64,000 nt of DNA, taken from positions 18,027-82,026 of the forward strand of contig CAMZAM010000008.1 in NCBI GenBank assembly GCA_947304185.1. The letters are read 5' to 3'. The translations under genes were made by a program, and so were the position numbers. Of this stretch, positions 26,100 to 34,584 are shown piece after piece. This DNA is from an uncultured Bacteroidales bacterium (GTDB taxonomy: Bacteria; Bacteroidota; Bacteroidia; Bacteroidales; F082). How positions within the stretch are numbered: position 1 is the first letter of the stretch; every line of letters starts with the position of its first letter. The notes beneath the pieces are model-generated. The model saw nothing but the letters and a program-made list of their open reading frames with translations. It was not told the origin of the DNA and ran no database searches.

Positions 26100-27272
26100 C
26101 TATCGTCCCGAATTCCAAATCATCACACTGCCTTTATAATTGTAATTCTGAGTCTGTCCTTTGCAGTCCAAAACATAGAAATATGTGCCGTCAGGCAGCT
26201 TACCGCCGTCCCAATCGTTCTTGTAATCCGTTGATTCATAGACTATTTTGCCCCATCTGTTGAAAATCACAAGCTTATGGCTGAGGAAATACTGGTTCAG
26301 GTCGTTGATCGGACGTCCGTCTTCGCCGTAGCCTATCTCGAAATAGTCGTTAATGCCGTCGCCGTTAGGAGTGAAGATGTTCGGAACCTTAAGTTTTACA
26401 GGCATTACCGTGACAAAGTCGCGATATGTGGTGTCGCATCCTTGCTCGTTGGTGACCGTCAGCATTGCACCGCCTTGACCCGTCTCTGAATATGCCACTT
26501 TCGGCTTTGAGCTTGTAAAAGTGTTATCATATCCGTCGAATTGCCAGAAGAAATTGTCGATTTCTATTGGACCTTCATGGCCTTCATACACTGTGTCGTT
26601 GTTGTTAAACCACCATGTGACGTACGGATTATCAAGGTAAACGGTGTCAACAGGATCGGAGAAAATCTCGATATTCGGATTCATATAAGCCCTGAGACTC
26701 ACTGTGTCGGTCTGTTGGCAACCATATTCGTTTGTCACCGTCATCGTGTAGTTTGTATAGGCGCTCAGACCCATAGCAATCTGTGGATCATCGAGATATT
26801 GGATTGGAAGGATAGGCGCGTTCCAATGATATGTAAATGTCGAATAGCCGCCTCCCGATGCTGTCGCTTTGGCGCGTGCAGTCTTACCGTTGTCGTCGTT
26901 TTTGTCCGAACAGGTAAGCGCAAGTTGTTCAAAATCAATGTTAAACTTAGGCCTCATCGTGATGGTGATGCTGTTGTCGCAGACCGCTGCACCCGATGCT
27001 GTGTTCCAGATATAAACGTTGTAAACGGAGTTGTTTTCAGTGATTCTCACCAATGCCGACGGACCGTCGCTGATGGTGTCGCCGTCGTGAACCCAGGCAT
27101 ACGAGTAATTGACGTTGAGGTCGACCTGCAGCAATAACTCGCTGTTCCAGCACACCGGCATCGTAACGCCATCTTCAAGACGGATCTCGCATTGTGCCTT
27201 TATCTCGTTGATAGAGAATAAGATAGCAAATGCTAAAACGATGAATCTATATGTCGAAGACAGTTTTTTCAT
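26100..27272 (-). CDS. Secreted protein with gliding-motility/T9SS type B sorting domain
   Basis: 390 residues with a signal peptide (about 1-26, EIKAQ). PKD/SprB-like Ig modules follow, seen as repeated TVTNEYGCQQTDTVSLRAY and LTVTNEQGCDTTYRDFVTV ends. The last 90 residues are a type B (CHU_C) sorting domain: VPNIFTPNGDGINDYFEI, LVIFNRWGKIVYES, YKNDWDGG, LPDGTYFYVLD. Such proteins are surface-exposed adhesin-like cargo of T9SS. No catalytic motif was seen. It probably has its own promoter at 27293-27300. Confidence 0.92.
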   Translation of the reverse strand: MKKLSSTYRFIVLAFAILFSINEIKAQCEIRLEDGVTMPVCWNSELLLQVDLNVNYSYAWVHDGDTISDGPSALVRITENNSVYNVYIWNTASGAAVCDNSITITMRPKFNIDFEQLALTCSDKNDDNGKTARAKATASGGGYSTFTYHWNAPILPIQYLDDPQIAMGLSAYTNYTMTVTNEYGCQQTDTVSLRAYMNPNIEIFSDPVDTVYLDNPYVTWWFNNNDTVYEGHEGPIEIDNFFWQFDGYDNTFTSSKPKVAYSETGQGGAMLTVTNEQGCDTTYRDFVTVMPVKLKVPNIFTPNGDGINDYFEIGYGEDGRPINDLNQYFLSHKLVIFNRWGKIVYESTDYKNDWDGGKLPDGTYFYVLDCKGQTQNYNYKGSVMIWNSGR

Positions 27273-27292
27273 TTCCCAATGAGTTTAATTTG

Positions 27293-27300
27293 CAAAGATA
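27293..27300 (-). promoter_or_regulatory. Promoter -7 element of the type B T9SS gene
   Basis: Minus strand TATCTTTG, 20 bases before the ATG. No clear -33 element. Confidence 0.5.
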
Positions 27301-27374
27301 GTAAATTTTTAAATATTAATGTATAAAATTTCAATTTATTGTAAATAATGACAAAATGGCATTTAATGCGTCAT

Positions 27375-27436
27375 TTTGACCGATTTTTCTATTTGGCTAA
27401 CTTTTTGATGTATTTCAGAAAAACGATAGAAAGGAG
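27375..27436 (+). promoter_or_regulatory. clpB promoter and Shine-Dalgarno-like site
   Basis: TTTG (27375-27378), 19-base spacer, TAACTTTTTG (27398-27407, one T longer than consensus). AAAGGAG at 27430-27436 lies 8 bases before the ATG. Strong Shine-Dalgarno sites are uncommon in this phylum. Confidence 0.55.
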
Positions 27437-27444
27437 AAAAAACA

Positions 27445-29526
27445 ATGAATAACAACCAGTTTAACAATCAACAAAACGCACAGGACAAGGCTCTGGACCG
27501 CTTCGCGCGAAACCTCAACGAGCTCGCCGAGAAAGGCAAACTCGACCCGGTGATAGGCCGTGATGAGGAGATACGTCGAGTGCTTCAGATTCTGTCGCGA
27601 CGCACCAAAAACAACCCTATATTAATAGGTGAGCCAGGTGTGGGTAAGACGGCAATAGCTGAAGGTCTTGCGCAGCGTATCGTGAGCGGCGATGTGCCTG
27701 AAAACCTGAAGTCGAAGAAGGTGTATTCCCTTGATATGGGCGCACTTATCGCAGGTGCAATGTACAAGGGCGAGTTCGAGGAACGACTGAAATCTGTTAT
27801 CAAAGAGGTAGTCGAGAGCGATGGCGAGGTAATACTCTTCATCGATGAGATTCATACTCTTGTGGGCGCTGGCGGCGGTCAAGGCGCTATGGATGCTGCA
27901 AATATTTTGAAACCGGCTTTGGCGCGTGGTGAGTTGCGTGCAATAGGCGCTACAACACTCAACGAATATCAGAAATATTTTGAGCAGGATAAGGCTCTAG
28001 AACGTCGTTTCCAAATCGTGATGATTGACGAGCCTGACGAGCAGTCGGCAATATCGATTTTGCGTGGTCTGAAAGAGAAATACGAGACCCATCACCAGGT
28101 TCGTATCCTCGATGAGGCTATCATCGCTGCTGTGGATCTGTCAATACGTTACATCTCTGACCGTTTCTTGCCGGATAAGGCTATCGACTTGATCGATGAA
28201 GCGGCTTCACGTCTGCGTCTGCAGATTAATTCGGTGCCTGAAGAACTTGAAGACGTACAACGTAAGATTCGTCAGCTTGAGATCGAACGCGAGGCTATCA
28301 AACGTGAGAACGACAAGAAGAAGGTTGAGGAGTTGACAAAGAGTATCAATGAGTTAGACAAGCAGCGCCAGGATATCCGTATGCGTTGGGAGACCGAGCG
28401 TGGCTTCGTGGAGAAGATCCAGAAAGAGAAACAAAACATCGAGAACTATAAGTATCAGGCAACGGTAGCCGAACGTGAAGGCAACTACGGAAAGGTGGCT
28501 GAGCTGCGTTACGGTAAGATCGCCGAGGCGGAGGCTGCAATAGCTAAAGCCAAGGAACAACTCATTAAGGTTCAAGGCGATAACCCATTGGTTGACGAGG
28601 AAGTCTCTGCCGACGATGTGGCTGAAATAGTGTCACGTTGGACAGGCATCCCGGTGCATAAGATGATGCAGAGTGAGCGTGAGAAGCTATTAAACCTCGA
28701 GTCGGAGCTGCATAAACGTGTCGTGGGACAAGACGACGCCATCGCCGCTGTCTCCGATGCTATCAGAAGGAGCAGGGCAGGTCTGCAGGACTCGAAACGA
28801 CCGATAGGCTCGTTCATCTTCTTGGGAACCACTGGTGTCGGTAAGACCGAGTTGGCAAAGGCGTTGGCGGAGTTTCTGTTCGACAACGAGAACAACATGG
28901 TTCGTATCGATATGTCGGAATATCAGGAGCGTCACACCGTGTCGCGTTTGATAGGTGCGCCTCCAGGATATGTGGGCTATGAAGAGAGCGGCCAACTCAC
29001 TGAGGCAGTGCGTCGTAAGCCATATTCGGTGGTGCTACTCGATGAGATTGAAAAGGCTCATCCTGACGTGTTCAACATCCTGTTGCAGGTGCTCGACGAT
29101 GGCCGTCTGACCGACAACAAAGGCCGTCTGGTCGACTTTAAAAACACCATCATCATCATGACGTCGAATGTGCCTGAAGGCGAGCTTCGCGACCACTTCC
29201 GTCCAGAGTTTTTGAACCGTATCGATGATATCATTGTGTTCAAACAACTCACTGAAGAACAGATAGTTAGCGTTGTCGCAATGCAGTTCAACAAAGTCAA
29301 AGAGATGTTGCAGCCAAACGGTATCGACATCACCATGACCGACGCTGCGATGAAGTACATGGCAAAGATCAGCTACGACCCACAATACGGTGCCCGTCCT
29401 GTGAAACGTATGATGCAGCGTGAGATGCTCAACGAATTATCGCGCATGATCATCGCAGACAAAGTCAACAAAGACAAGCCGATTACGGTTGATTACGATG
29501 GAAATGGATTAGTTTTCAAGAACTAA
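27445..29526 (+). CDS. clpB: ClpB-type disaggregase without the N-terminal domain
   Basis: 693 residues against about 860 for a full ClpB. The protein starts with an asparagine/glutamine-rich stretch (NNNQFNNQQ) and goes straight to AAA module 1, with Walker [10 protein letters not shown] at 62-70. The coiled-coil M-domain (about 260-390) is complete, so this is ClpB rather than ClpA. Module 2 has GTTGVGKTE at 461-469 and NRIDDIIVF, but the loop after IIIMTSN is some 20 residues shorter than usual. ClpB rescues aggregated proteins with DnaK. The missing Clp_N domain is not encoded just upstream, so the short form is probably the true product. Confidence 0.92.
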   Translation: MNNNQFNNQQNAQDKALDRFARNLNELAEKGKLDPVIGRDEEIRRVLQILSRRTKNNPILIGEPGVGKTAIAEGLAQRIVSGDVPENLKSKKVYSLDMGALIAGAMYKGEFEERLKSVIKEVVESDGEVILFIDEIHTLVGAGGGQGAMDAANILKPALARGELRAIGATTLNEYQKYFEQDKALERRFQIVMIDEPDEQSAISILRGLKEKYETHHQVRILDEAIIAAVDLSIRYISDRFLPDKAIDLIDEAASRLRLQINSVPEELEDVQRKIRQLEIEREAIKRENDKKKVEELTKSINELDKQRQDIRMRWETERGFVEKIQKEKQNIENYKYQATVAEREGNYGKVAELRYGKIAEAEAAIAKAKEQLIKVQGDNPLVDEEVSADDVAEIVSRWTGIPVHKMMQSEREKLLNLESELHKRVVGQDDAIAAVSDAIRRSRAGLQDSKRPIGSFIFLGTTGVGKTELAKALAEFLFDNENNMVRIDMSEYQERHTVSRLIGAPPGYVGYEESGQLTEAVRRKPYSVVLLDEIEKAHPDVFNILLQVLDDGRLTDNKGRLVDFKNTIIIMTSNVPEGELRDHFRPEFLNRIDDIIVFKQLTEEQIVSVVAMQFNKVKEMLQPNGIDITMTDAAMKYMAKISYDPQYGARPVKRMMQREMLNELSRMIIADKVNKDKPITVDYDGNGLVFKN

Positions 29527-29545
29527 CGTGTAATCTTCATTACTT

Positions 29546-29585
29546 AAAACATCCATGGTTATACAGCTGTGGATGTTTTTTTTAT
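29546..29585 (+). terminator. clpB terminator
   Basis: Stem AAAACATCCA/TGGATGTTTT around a 14-base loop, followed by a T-run to 29583. The stem sequence recurs in the terminator at 30285-30314. Confidence 0.85.
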
Positions 29586-29616
29586 TCTTTTTCAGCTATA
29601 ATTTGAAAATGTTTTG

Positions 29617-29624
29617 TATCTTTG
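29617..29624 (+). promoter_or_regulatory. Promoter -7 element of the DUF4160/DUF2442 pair
   Basis: TATCTTTG with a TTTG 11 bases upstream (short spacer). The predicted leader is about 70 bases, long for this window. Confidence 0.5.
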
Positions 29625-29699
29625 TAGCGAAAACTAAGAACTGGATTTGTCAAGTCAACAAAAACTAAAATTATTTATGTTTAAATAGAATTTGATATT

Positions 29700-29957
29700 A
29701 TGCCAGAGACTAGTAGTTTTTATGGAATTGTGATTTCCATGTATCCGGGCGATCATAATCCCCCGCATTTTCACGTGAGATATAATGAGTATCGAGCAAT
29801 TATTGACATTGAAAGTGAAATTGTGACTGGTGAAATGCCCAATCGAGCCTTAAAATTTGTTTTTGAATGGCTCGATTTACATCGAGATGAGATTATGGAT
29901 AATTGGAATAAGTTGCAGAAAGGAATTGCTATTGTAAAAATAAAACCACTTGAATGA
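29700..29957 (+). CDS. DUF4160 protein (possible toxin-antitoxin component)
   Basis: 85 residues. The N-terminus SSFYGIVISMYPGDHNPPHFHVRY matches DUF4160, whose mark is the histidine-rich NPPHFHV followed by a YRAIIDIES strand and a C-terminal helix with LDLHRDEIMDNW. DUF4160 genes commonly lie just before DUF2442 genes, and the pair has been suggested to be a type II toxin-antitoxin module without direct proof. The next ATG is 1 base after the TGA stop. Confidence 0.88.
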   Translation: MPETSSFYGIVISMYPGDHNPPHFHVRYNEYRAIIDIESEIVTGEMPNRALKFVFEWLDLHRDEIMDNWNKLQKGIAIVKIKPLE

Positions 29958-29958
29958 T

Positions 29959-30261
29959 ATGAAAAAAATGATTTGGATAACTAAAGCTGAAGTTTCGGAT
30001 AATTATACAATGATTCTGACTTTTAACGATGATAGTCGTCGATCATTCGATTTTAAACAGTTGATCGAAAAGGATGATTTGTATAAGCCATTGATAGATA
30101 AAAAGTTATTTGAAAACTTTAAGCTAGATGGATGGACTGTTTCATGGGCTAATGGATCCATTGATATCGCACCTGAATATCTTTATGAAAACAGTATTCC
30201 ATGCAGTGAGTCTGGCTCTTGGTCCAATGTAGCAGAAGAGCAGGCTCATTACGGAAAATAA
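29959..30261 (+). CDS. DUF2442 protein, partner of DUF4160
   Basis: 100 residues from the ATG at 29959. A TTG at 29950 would give three more residues but is less likely. The DUF2442 pattern is visible: ITKAEVSDNYTMILTFNDDSRRSFDFKQL, then a strand YKPLIDKKLFENFKLDG and TVSWANGSIDIAPEYLYEN. The N-terminal part of DUF2442 structures resembles the NE0471 fold. The longer C-terminal tail (SIPCSESGSW onward) may be the binding part for the partner. Function is unproven. Confidence 0.87.
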   Translation: MKKMIWITKAEVSDNYTMILTFNDDSRRSFDFKQLIEKDDLYKPLIDKKLFENFKLDGWTVSWANGSIDIAPEYLYENSIPCSESGSWSNVAEEQAHYGK

Positions 30262-30284
30262 TAATACAAATCGTTAAAATTGAG

Positions 30285-30314
30285 AACATCCATAGTAATT
30301 ATGGATGTTTTTTT
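30285..30314 (+). terminator. Terminator of the DUF4160/DUF2442 pair
   Basis: Stem AACATCCATA/TATGGATGTT with a T-run to 30314. Its stem shares ACATCCA/TGGATGT with the clpB terminator 740 bases upstream. Confidence 0.9.
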
Positions 30315-30378
30315 AATTTCTGCAGTTCGTCACATCAACAACATTTATCAGGTTGAAGAATTAGAGATTGAGGCAACC

Positions 30379-30437
30379 TGTGCAAAAATTGCACAAGTTA
30401 AAAGTTTATACAACATGTGCTTCAAAATGGCACATGT
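30379..30437 (+). promoter_or_regulatory. Two palindromes, possible operators, ahead of an unknown gene
   Basis: TGTGCAA-3-TTGCACA (30379-30395) and ACATGTGC-9-GCACATGT (30413-30437) are perfect inverted repeats. They share TGTGC half-sites, and their centres are about 38 bases apart. A possible -7 element TATTTTTG (30444-30451) follows. The rest of the 211-base gap shows no gene. Confidence 0.5.
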
Positions 30438-30472
30438 TTGTTTTATTTTTGCAGTGTTAACAAAAAAATTAT

Positions 30473-31189
30473 ATGGCTGCAAATAATAAAAACCCAATGG
30501 TAATCAATGATAAAGTCCTTAAATCACTTTGTCAAGAATATCTTAATGAAATCGGATTCGGAATTTATGATGATCTTCCCGATATTAAAGTTCGCTATGT
30601 CTTGGAAACAGATAAGTTCGGTTATGCCTATTTTGGCGATTACTTTTTCTTTGGCGATGATTTTTACGTATGGGATGATGATGAACAATGGAAAGACGAT
30701 CATAATCAGGATGTGGTTGAAGCTGTTTTTAAAGATAGATTTGATAGGTGCGGTTATGCTCATAGAGTTATTTTTGCCGGTGTTGAAACCGAATTTGTTG
30801 ACTACAATGGTGAACGAATTTTCACTGGTGATGTGATTAAGTTGGAAGAATCTGCTGAGTATGTGCAATATTATGCGGTTGGAGCATGGACACATGGATG
30901 TAATGCTGGCTGCTATTGCTTTATCCTTGACAATCATTATTTGCCTTTGGAAGATTGCGCCCGTCGGAATTATAAAATGACTCGTATGGGGACTGTTTTC
31001 TATCAGCTTGATGCCAGTGATTTTATGGAAGTAAATATGCGCACTATGCAGTTTAACGGCTGGCGTGACACCGATGAAGATCGCCAACGCAAACTTCTTA
31101 TGGCAAAATTTACACCAAACTTTGACAAAGAGGAATGGAAGTATTCAGCGTTGGAGATTATTGGAGCGGAATATAATTGGAGAGAATAA
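30473..31189 (+). CDS. Unknown protein with a YopX-like segment
   Basis: 238 residues, acidic and aromatic, with no signal peptide. The N-terminal third has an unusual run of tyrosine, phenylalanine and aspartate (GDYFFFGDDFYVWDDDEQW). Residues about 109-123 (DYNGERIFTGDVIKLE) resemble the NGKEIFEGDIV segment of phage YopX-like proteins, but the match is short. Cysteines cluster in HGCNAGCYCF near residue 145. The stop overlaps the next ATG (TAATG), so a two-gene unit is likely. It lies in the AT-rich accessory region. No function is assigned. Confidence 0.6.
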   Translation: MAANNKNPMVINDKVLKSLCQEYLNEIGFGIYDDLPDIKVRYVLETDKFGYAYFGDYFFFGDDFYVWDDDEQWKDDHNQDVVEAVFKDRFDRCGYAHRVIFAGVETEFVDYNGERIFTGDVIKLEESAEYVQYYAVGAWTHGCNAGCYCFILDNHYLPLEDCARRNYKMTRMGTVFYQLDASDFMEVNMRTMQFNGWRDTDEDRQRKLLMAKFTPNFDKEEWKYSALEIIGAEYNWRE

Positions 31190-31350
31190 TGAACAGTTTT
31201 TGTGAGAATTGTAGGTGGTATCTCGGAAATCACGAGTGTGCTGCTTTTACTGGAAAAATCCCCAAAAATGTTTGGAATGGACAACATAAGACTGTGCTTG
31301 AAGGTCAGATAACTGATTTTATTTATGATAAAGTTGGAGATATTATTTAA
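31189..31350 (+). CDS. 53-residue cysteine-containing small protein
   Basis: A short gene sharing one base with the previous stop. It has cysteines at positions 5, 8 and 17 in CENCRWYLGNHECAAF, followed by KIPKNVWNG. The spacing looks like a small metal or disulphide knot. I recall similar tiny proteins with IPxxIWxG motifs in Bacteroidota, but no function is known. Coupling to the upstream gene and the codon pattern support it as real. Confidence 0.6.
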   Translation: MNSFCENCRWYLGNHECAAFTGKIPKNVWNGQHKTVLEGQITDFIYDKVGDII

Positions 31351-31357
31351 AAATATT

Positions 31358-31380
31358 TAACTTTGCAAAAAATAGGAGGA
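31358..31380 (+). promoter_or_regulatory. GIY-YIG gene promoter -7 element and strong Shine-Dalgarno site
   Basis: TAACTTTG at 31358-31365, then AGGAGGA at 31374-31380, 7 bases before the ATG. Full-length Shine-Dalgarno pairing is unusual for this phylum. Confidence 0.6.
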
Positions 31381-31387
31381 TATCGTT

Positions 31388-32281
31388 ATGAATGAACAAA
31401 TTATTATCACAATTCAGGAATTATTAAAAGGGAGAGGCAGAAACAACGATTTTGATTCAGCTAACGAAAAACGAATAAAACTAGTAAGACATAGTGGAGT
31501 TATAAAGGATGATAGTGTAATAGGAAAAGACTATTTTGGCCTATCTGTATATGAGTTATACCGTTCAAATTATCCAAAGTTTTTAGAATGGCAATGCGAA
31601 CAGAATGAGGAAAAGATGAAAAATGTCGATTACATAGTGTCGTTTATTGGTGAGGAACAATGCCTATGCCGTTTTGCTGGGGTTTATAGGAACTATGGGA
31701 CTCAACACAAAACACAGTGTGGTGGCATGTTTTATGATTTGAGAGAAGTTGAAGGGTTCGAGATTTTGAAAAACCAAGTTGTTATTGACTGGGGAAAAGC
31801 GGCCTTATCTTGGATGCAAAACTGGACAACGGAAAAAGATGTCGTTCGAATAGATCAAGTCGCGGTTAATGAAGGTGTTCCATATTTTACAAGATATGAA
31901 GATGTTCTGTTAAGCTATTCACAATTAAAGCAAGTGGTTGTAGATAAAGAATGGAAGACAAGACTTGAAGCATGCAACTGCGTTTATGTTATTACAGATA
32001 AGAGCAATGGCAGGCAATATGTTGGGGTAACTTATAAAGGATTAAAAGCCGGAATGAAAGGCGGAATTTTAAGCAGATGGACAGAATATGCAGAAACTGG
32101 GCATGGCGAAGATGTAACATTGAAGAAGCTTTGTCAAGATAATCCCAATTATGCAGAAAATTTTCAGTGGTCGATATTGGAAACCTTACCACTAAGTGTT
32201 ATACCCAAGGTGGCCATTGATATTGAAACGAGATGGAAAGACAAGTTATTAACTAAAGTGTGGGGATATAACAACAATTAG
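31388..32281 (+). CDS. GIY-YIG nuclease-domain protein
   Basis: 297 residues. The C-terminal part (about 195-290) is a GIY-YIG domain: NCVYVITDKSNGRQYVGVTY supplies the VYV and YVG tripeptides, an arginine follows in SRWTEYA, and a glutamate is in IDIETRWKDKL. The first 190 residues contain an unassigned region with YIVSFIGEEQCLCRFAGVYR, possibly a DNA-recognition module. GIY-YIG proteins cut DNA in repair, restriction or mobile elements. The context (WYL regulator and exonuclease next) suggests defence or genome upkeep, unproven. Confidence 0.8.
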   Translation: MNEQIIITIQELLKGRGRNNDFDSANEKRIKLVRHSGVIKDDSVIGKDYFGLSVYELYRSNYPKFLEWQCEQNEEKMKNVDYIVSFIGEEQCLCRFAGVYRNYGTQHKTQCGGMFYDLREVEGFEILKNQVVIDWGKAALSWMQNWTTEKDVVRIDQVAVNEGVPYFTRYEDVLLSYSQLKQVVVDKEWKTRLEACNCVYVITDKSNGRQYVGVTYKGLKAGMKGGILSRWTEYAETGHGEDVTLKKLCQDNPNYAENFQWSILETLPLSVIPKVAIDIETRWKDKLLTKVWGYNNN

Positions 32282-32301
32282 TTCTGATATTTTATCTTGA
32301 A

Positions 32302-33216
32302 ATGTCAAAAAACCTCTTAAATAAATACGTTTGGCTCGTTGAGACTATTTACAAGGCGAAGTATATCTCGCTTGAGGAAATAAACAAGCTTTGGATTGAG
32401 GAGGATATGAGTGAGGGAATGGAGATTCCTCGTAAGACTTTTAACACTTGGAAAAATCAGGCGGAGGAGTTGTTCGGGATTATCATCAATTGCGAGCGCA
32501 AGGGAGGATACCATTATTATATTGAAAACGCTGACGATATCAAAAATGGAGGATTCCGAAATTGGTTGCTAGAATCAGTGTCTGTTGGAAATTTGCTACT
32601 TGAAAACAAAAGCCTGAGCACTCGCATTATTCTTGAAAATGTACCCTCAGGCAAAGAGCATTTGGCACAAATTCTTCAAGCGATGAAGAAGAGTGAAGTG
32701 CTAGAAATTATTTATAAAAGCTATTGGGAAGAAGAGGAAAAAACTCTAAAAGTTGCTCCGTATTGTGTGAAACTGTTTCGTCAGCGATGGTATATGGTTG
32801 CGCGCCGTATTTTTGATGATAAAATCAGAATTTATTCGCTCGACAGAATTAAGCATTTGTCAACAACTGCTGATACTTACATTTATCCTGATGATTTCAG
32901 CCCAGAGGCTTATTTTGATGGTTTTTTTGGTGTGATTCATGAAAAAAATGTCCCGATAGAAACGGTTGTGCTCAAAGTGGGGGCGGGCCAGGCTAATTAT
33001 ATGCGGGCATTACCGCTACATCCATCACAAAAAGAGGTTGAGAAAAATAGATTTGGTAGTATTTTTACATTAAAAATTCGTCCGACATTCGATTTTATGC
33101 AAGAGATTCTTTGGAATGGCGATTCTGTGGAAGTTCTTGAACCTCAATGGCTTCGTGTTGAGATGACAGGAATGGTTAAACGTTTGTGGGATAAGTACAG
33201 AATCAAGAAAAGATGA
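32302..33216 (+). CDS. WYL-domain transcriptional regulator
   Basis: 304 residues. An N-terminal winged-helix-like region (about 1-75) with KTFNTWKNQAEELFG precedes a WYL domain (about 135-215) with VAPYCVKLFRQRWYMVARR and RIYSLDRIKHL, and a C-terminal WCX-like extension. WYL regulators sense ligands, often nucleic-acid or nucleotide signals, and control defence or DNA-damage genes. It overlaps the exonuclease gene by 4 bases (ATGA), so these two are co-translated. The likely target is this local operon. That is inferred. Confidence 0.92.
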   Translation: MSKNLLNKYVWLVETIYKAKYISLEEINKLWIEEDMSEGMEIPRKTFNTWKNQAEELFGIIINCERKGGYHYYIENADDIKNGGFRNWLLESVSVGNLLLENKSLSTRIILENVPSGKEHLAQILQAMKKSEVLEIIYKSYWEEEEKTLKVAPYCVKLFRQRWYMVARRIFDDKIRIYSLDRIKHLSTTADTYIYPDDFSPEAYFDGFFGVIHEKNVPIETVVLKVGAGQANYMRALPLHPSQKEVEKNRFGSIFTLKIRPTFDFMQEILWNGDSVEVLEPQWLRVEMTGMVKRLWDKYRIKKR

Positions 33217-33707
33217 GAGACTTCGCCGCGATAGATTTTGAAACCGCCAACTGCGAGCCGACAAGTGTTTGCAGTGTGGGGATCGTTGTCGTTCGTGACG
33301 GTATTTTTACTGGTAGCTTTTATTCTTTGATTCAGCCGGAGCCGAATTATTACAACTATTGGAACACTCGAGTGCATGGTCTAACACAACAGGATACCGA
33401 GGATGCGTTGGTATTTCCTTACGTTTGGAAAAAGATTGAACCATTGATTGAAGGCTTGCCGCTTGTGGCACATAACAGTCCATTCGATGAAGGCTGTCTA
33501 AAAGCCGTTTTCCGTTGCTATCAAATGGATTATCCTGATTATCAGTTCTTTTGCACTTGTCGTGCATCGCGAAAACATTTCGGTAAATTGCTTCCAAACC
33601 ATCAGCTTCACACTGTTGCCGAAGCCTGCGGCTATCATTTGGAAAATCATCACCATGCGTTAGCCGATGCCGAGGCTTGCGCGTGGATAGCAAGGGAGTT
33701 GCTATAA
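33213..33707 (+). CDS. DEDDh 3'-5' exonuclease (DnaQ-like)
   Basis: 164 residues with a complete DEDDh set: D8 and E10 in IDFETAN, D92 in HNSPFD, H148 and D152 in HHALADAEA. This is the proofreading/RNase T fold used for DNA or RNA trimming. It begins inside the WYL gene and ends at a two-way terminator, so WYL-exonuclease forms a compact pair. A second such domain is fused to DnaE about 900 bases downstream, so this one is unlikely to be the replicative proofreader. Confidence 0.93.
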   Translation: MRDFAAIDFETANCEPTSVCSVGIVVVRDGIFTGSFYSLIQPEPNYYNYWNTRVHGLTQQDTEDALVFPYVWKKIEPLIEGLPLVAHNSPFDEGCLKAVFRCYQMDYPDYQFFCTCRASRKHFGKLLPNHQLHTVAEACGYHLENHHHALADAEACAWIARELL

Positions 33708-33710
33708 ACT

Positions 33711-33740
33711 AAAAAAGCACCGAAAACTCGGTGCTTTTTT
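33711..33740. terminator. Bidirectional terminator between the exonuclease gene and rpsP
   Basis: Stem GCACCGA/TCGGTGC (33717-33723, 33728-33734), with six A before and six T after. Confidence 0.95.
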
Positions 33741-33763
33741 GTTGTTTTTTAAGATTTGGAATC

Positions 33764-34330
33764 TTAAGCCTCTGTGGCTGGTGCTTCAGTTGCTGGAGCC
33801 TCTTCTGCTGGAGCTTCCTCTGCGTTTTCTGCATTCTCAGCTGCTGCTTCTGCTGCTTCCTTGGCTGCGAGCTCGGCCTGCTTCTTGGCGATAGCTTCGG
33901 CGCGTGCTGCGTTCACCTTGCTTTCAGCTTCGATTCTAGCCTTCTGGTCAGCTCTCTTCTTCTCGGCTTTTGCCTTGATTTCGCTAGCTAACTTGGCTTC
34001 TTTTTCCTTCATCCATGTCTGGAATTTGACCTCAGCCTGTTCAGCTGTCATAGCGCCCTTCTGGACACCAATCATCAAATGCTTCTTCAACATGACACCT
34101 TTCTTCGAAAGGATTGAACGGACTGTGTCGGTTGGCTGAGCACCCTTGTTTAACCAATCAAGAGCTTTGTCAAAATTCAAATTGATCTCAGCTGGAACTG
34201 TTACAGGATTGTAAGTTCCGATTTTTTCAATAAATCTACCATCACGAGGTGCACGACCGTCTGCAATTACAATGTGATAGAAAGGCTGACCCTTCTTACC
34301 ATGTCTCTGTAATCTGATTTTTGCTGGCAT
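33764..34330 (-). CDS. rpsP: 30S ribosomal protein S16 with a long alanine/glutamate tail
   Basis: 188 residues. The first 80 or so are the S16 core ([44 protein letters not shown]). The remainder is a helical, alanine- and glutamate-rich extension ending in repeats of APATEA. Such tails are usual in Bacteroidota S16. The gene is monocistronic, with a good promoter at 34393-34422, and lies away from trmD-rplS (58 kb) although many bacteria keep these together with rimM. Confidence 0.96.
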   Translation of the reverse strand: MPAKIRLQRHGKKGQPFYHIVIADGRAPRDGRFIEKIGTYNPVTVPAEINLNFDKALDWLNKGAQPTDTVRSILSKKGVMLKKHLMIGVQKGAMTAEQAEVKFQTWMKEKEAKLASEIKAKAEKKRADQKARIEAESKVNAARAEAIAKKQAELAAKEAAEAAAENAENAEEAPAEEAPATEAPATEA

Positions 34331-34392
34331 AAAATTACTTTTTTAATTGATTTATAATTAGTTAACCCAAATCTACCCGAGATTTGCGGCTG

Positions 34393-34422
34393 CAAAAGTA
34401 CAAAAAATTTCAATATCTACAA
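34393..34422 (-). promoter_or_regulatory. rpsP promoter
   Basis: Minus strand TTG (34420-34422), 19-base spacer, TACTTTTG (34393-34400). Leader about 58 bases. Confidence 0.7.
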
Positions 34423-34511
34423 CATTTTTCTGAAAATAATTTACTAAGTATTTGATTTTCTTAAAATTAAAAAAATGTTTATGAAAATGTAAAAATATTC
34501 GAAAAAATTCA

Positions 34512-34519
34512 TATCTTTG
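34512..34519 (+). promoter_or_regulatory. dnaE promoter -7 element
   Basis: TATCTTTG, 65 bases before the dnaE ATG. No clear -33 element at the expected distance. Confidence 0.5.
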
Positions 34520-34584
34520 AAGGTTGATTTCATTGTAAAAATACCACTGATAATCAATAAAATTGAGTAGAAAAAGATAAAATT

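Noticed and set aside
30280..30486. A 68-residue open frame after the DUF2442 gene
   Set aside because: It spans a terminator hairpin, the palindromes and a promoter-like site, and shows no protein-like composition.
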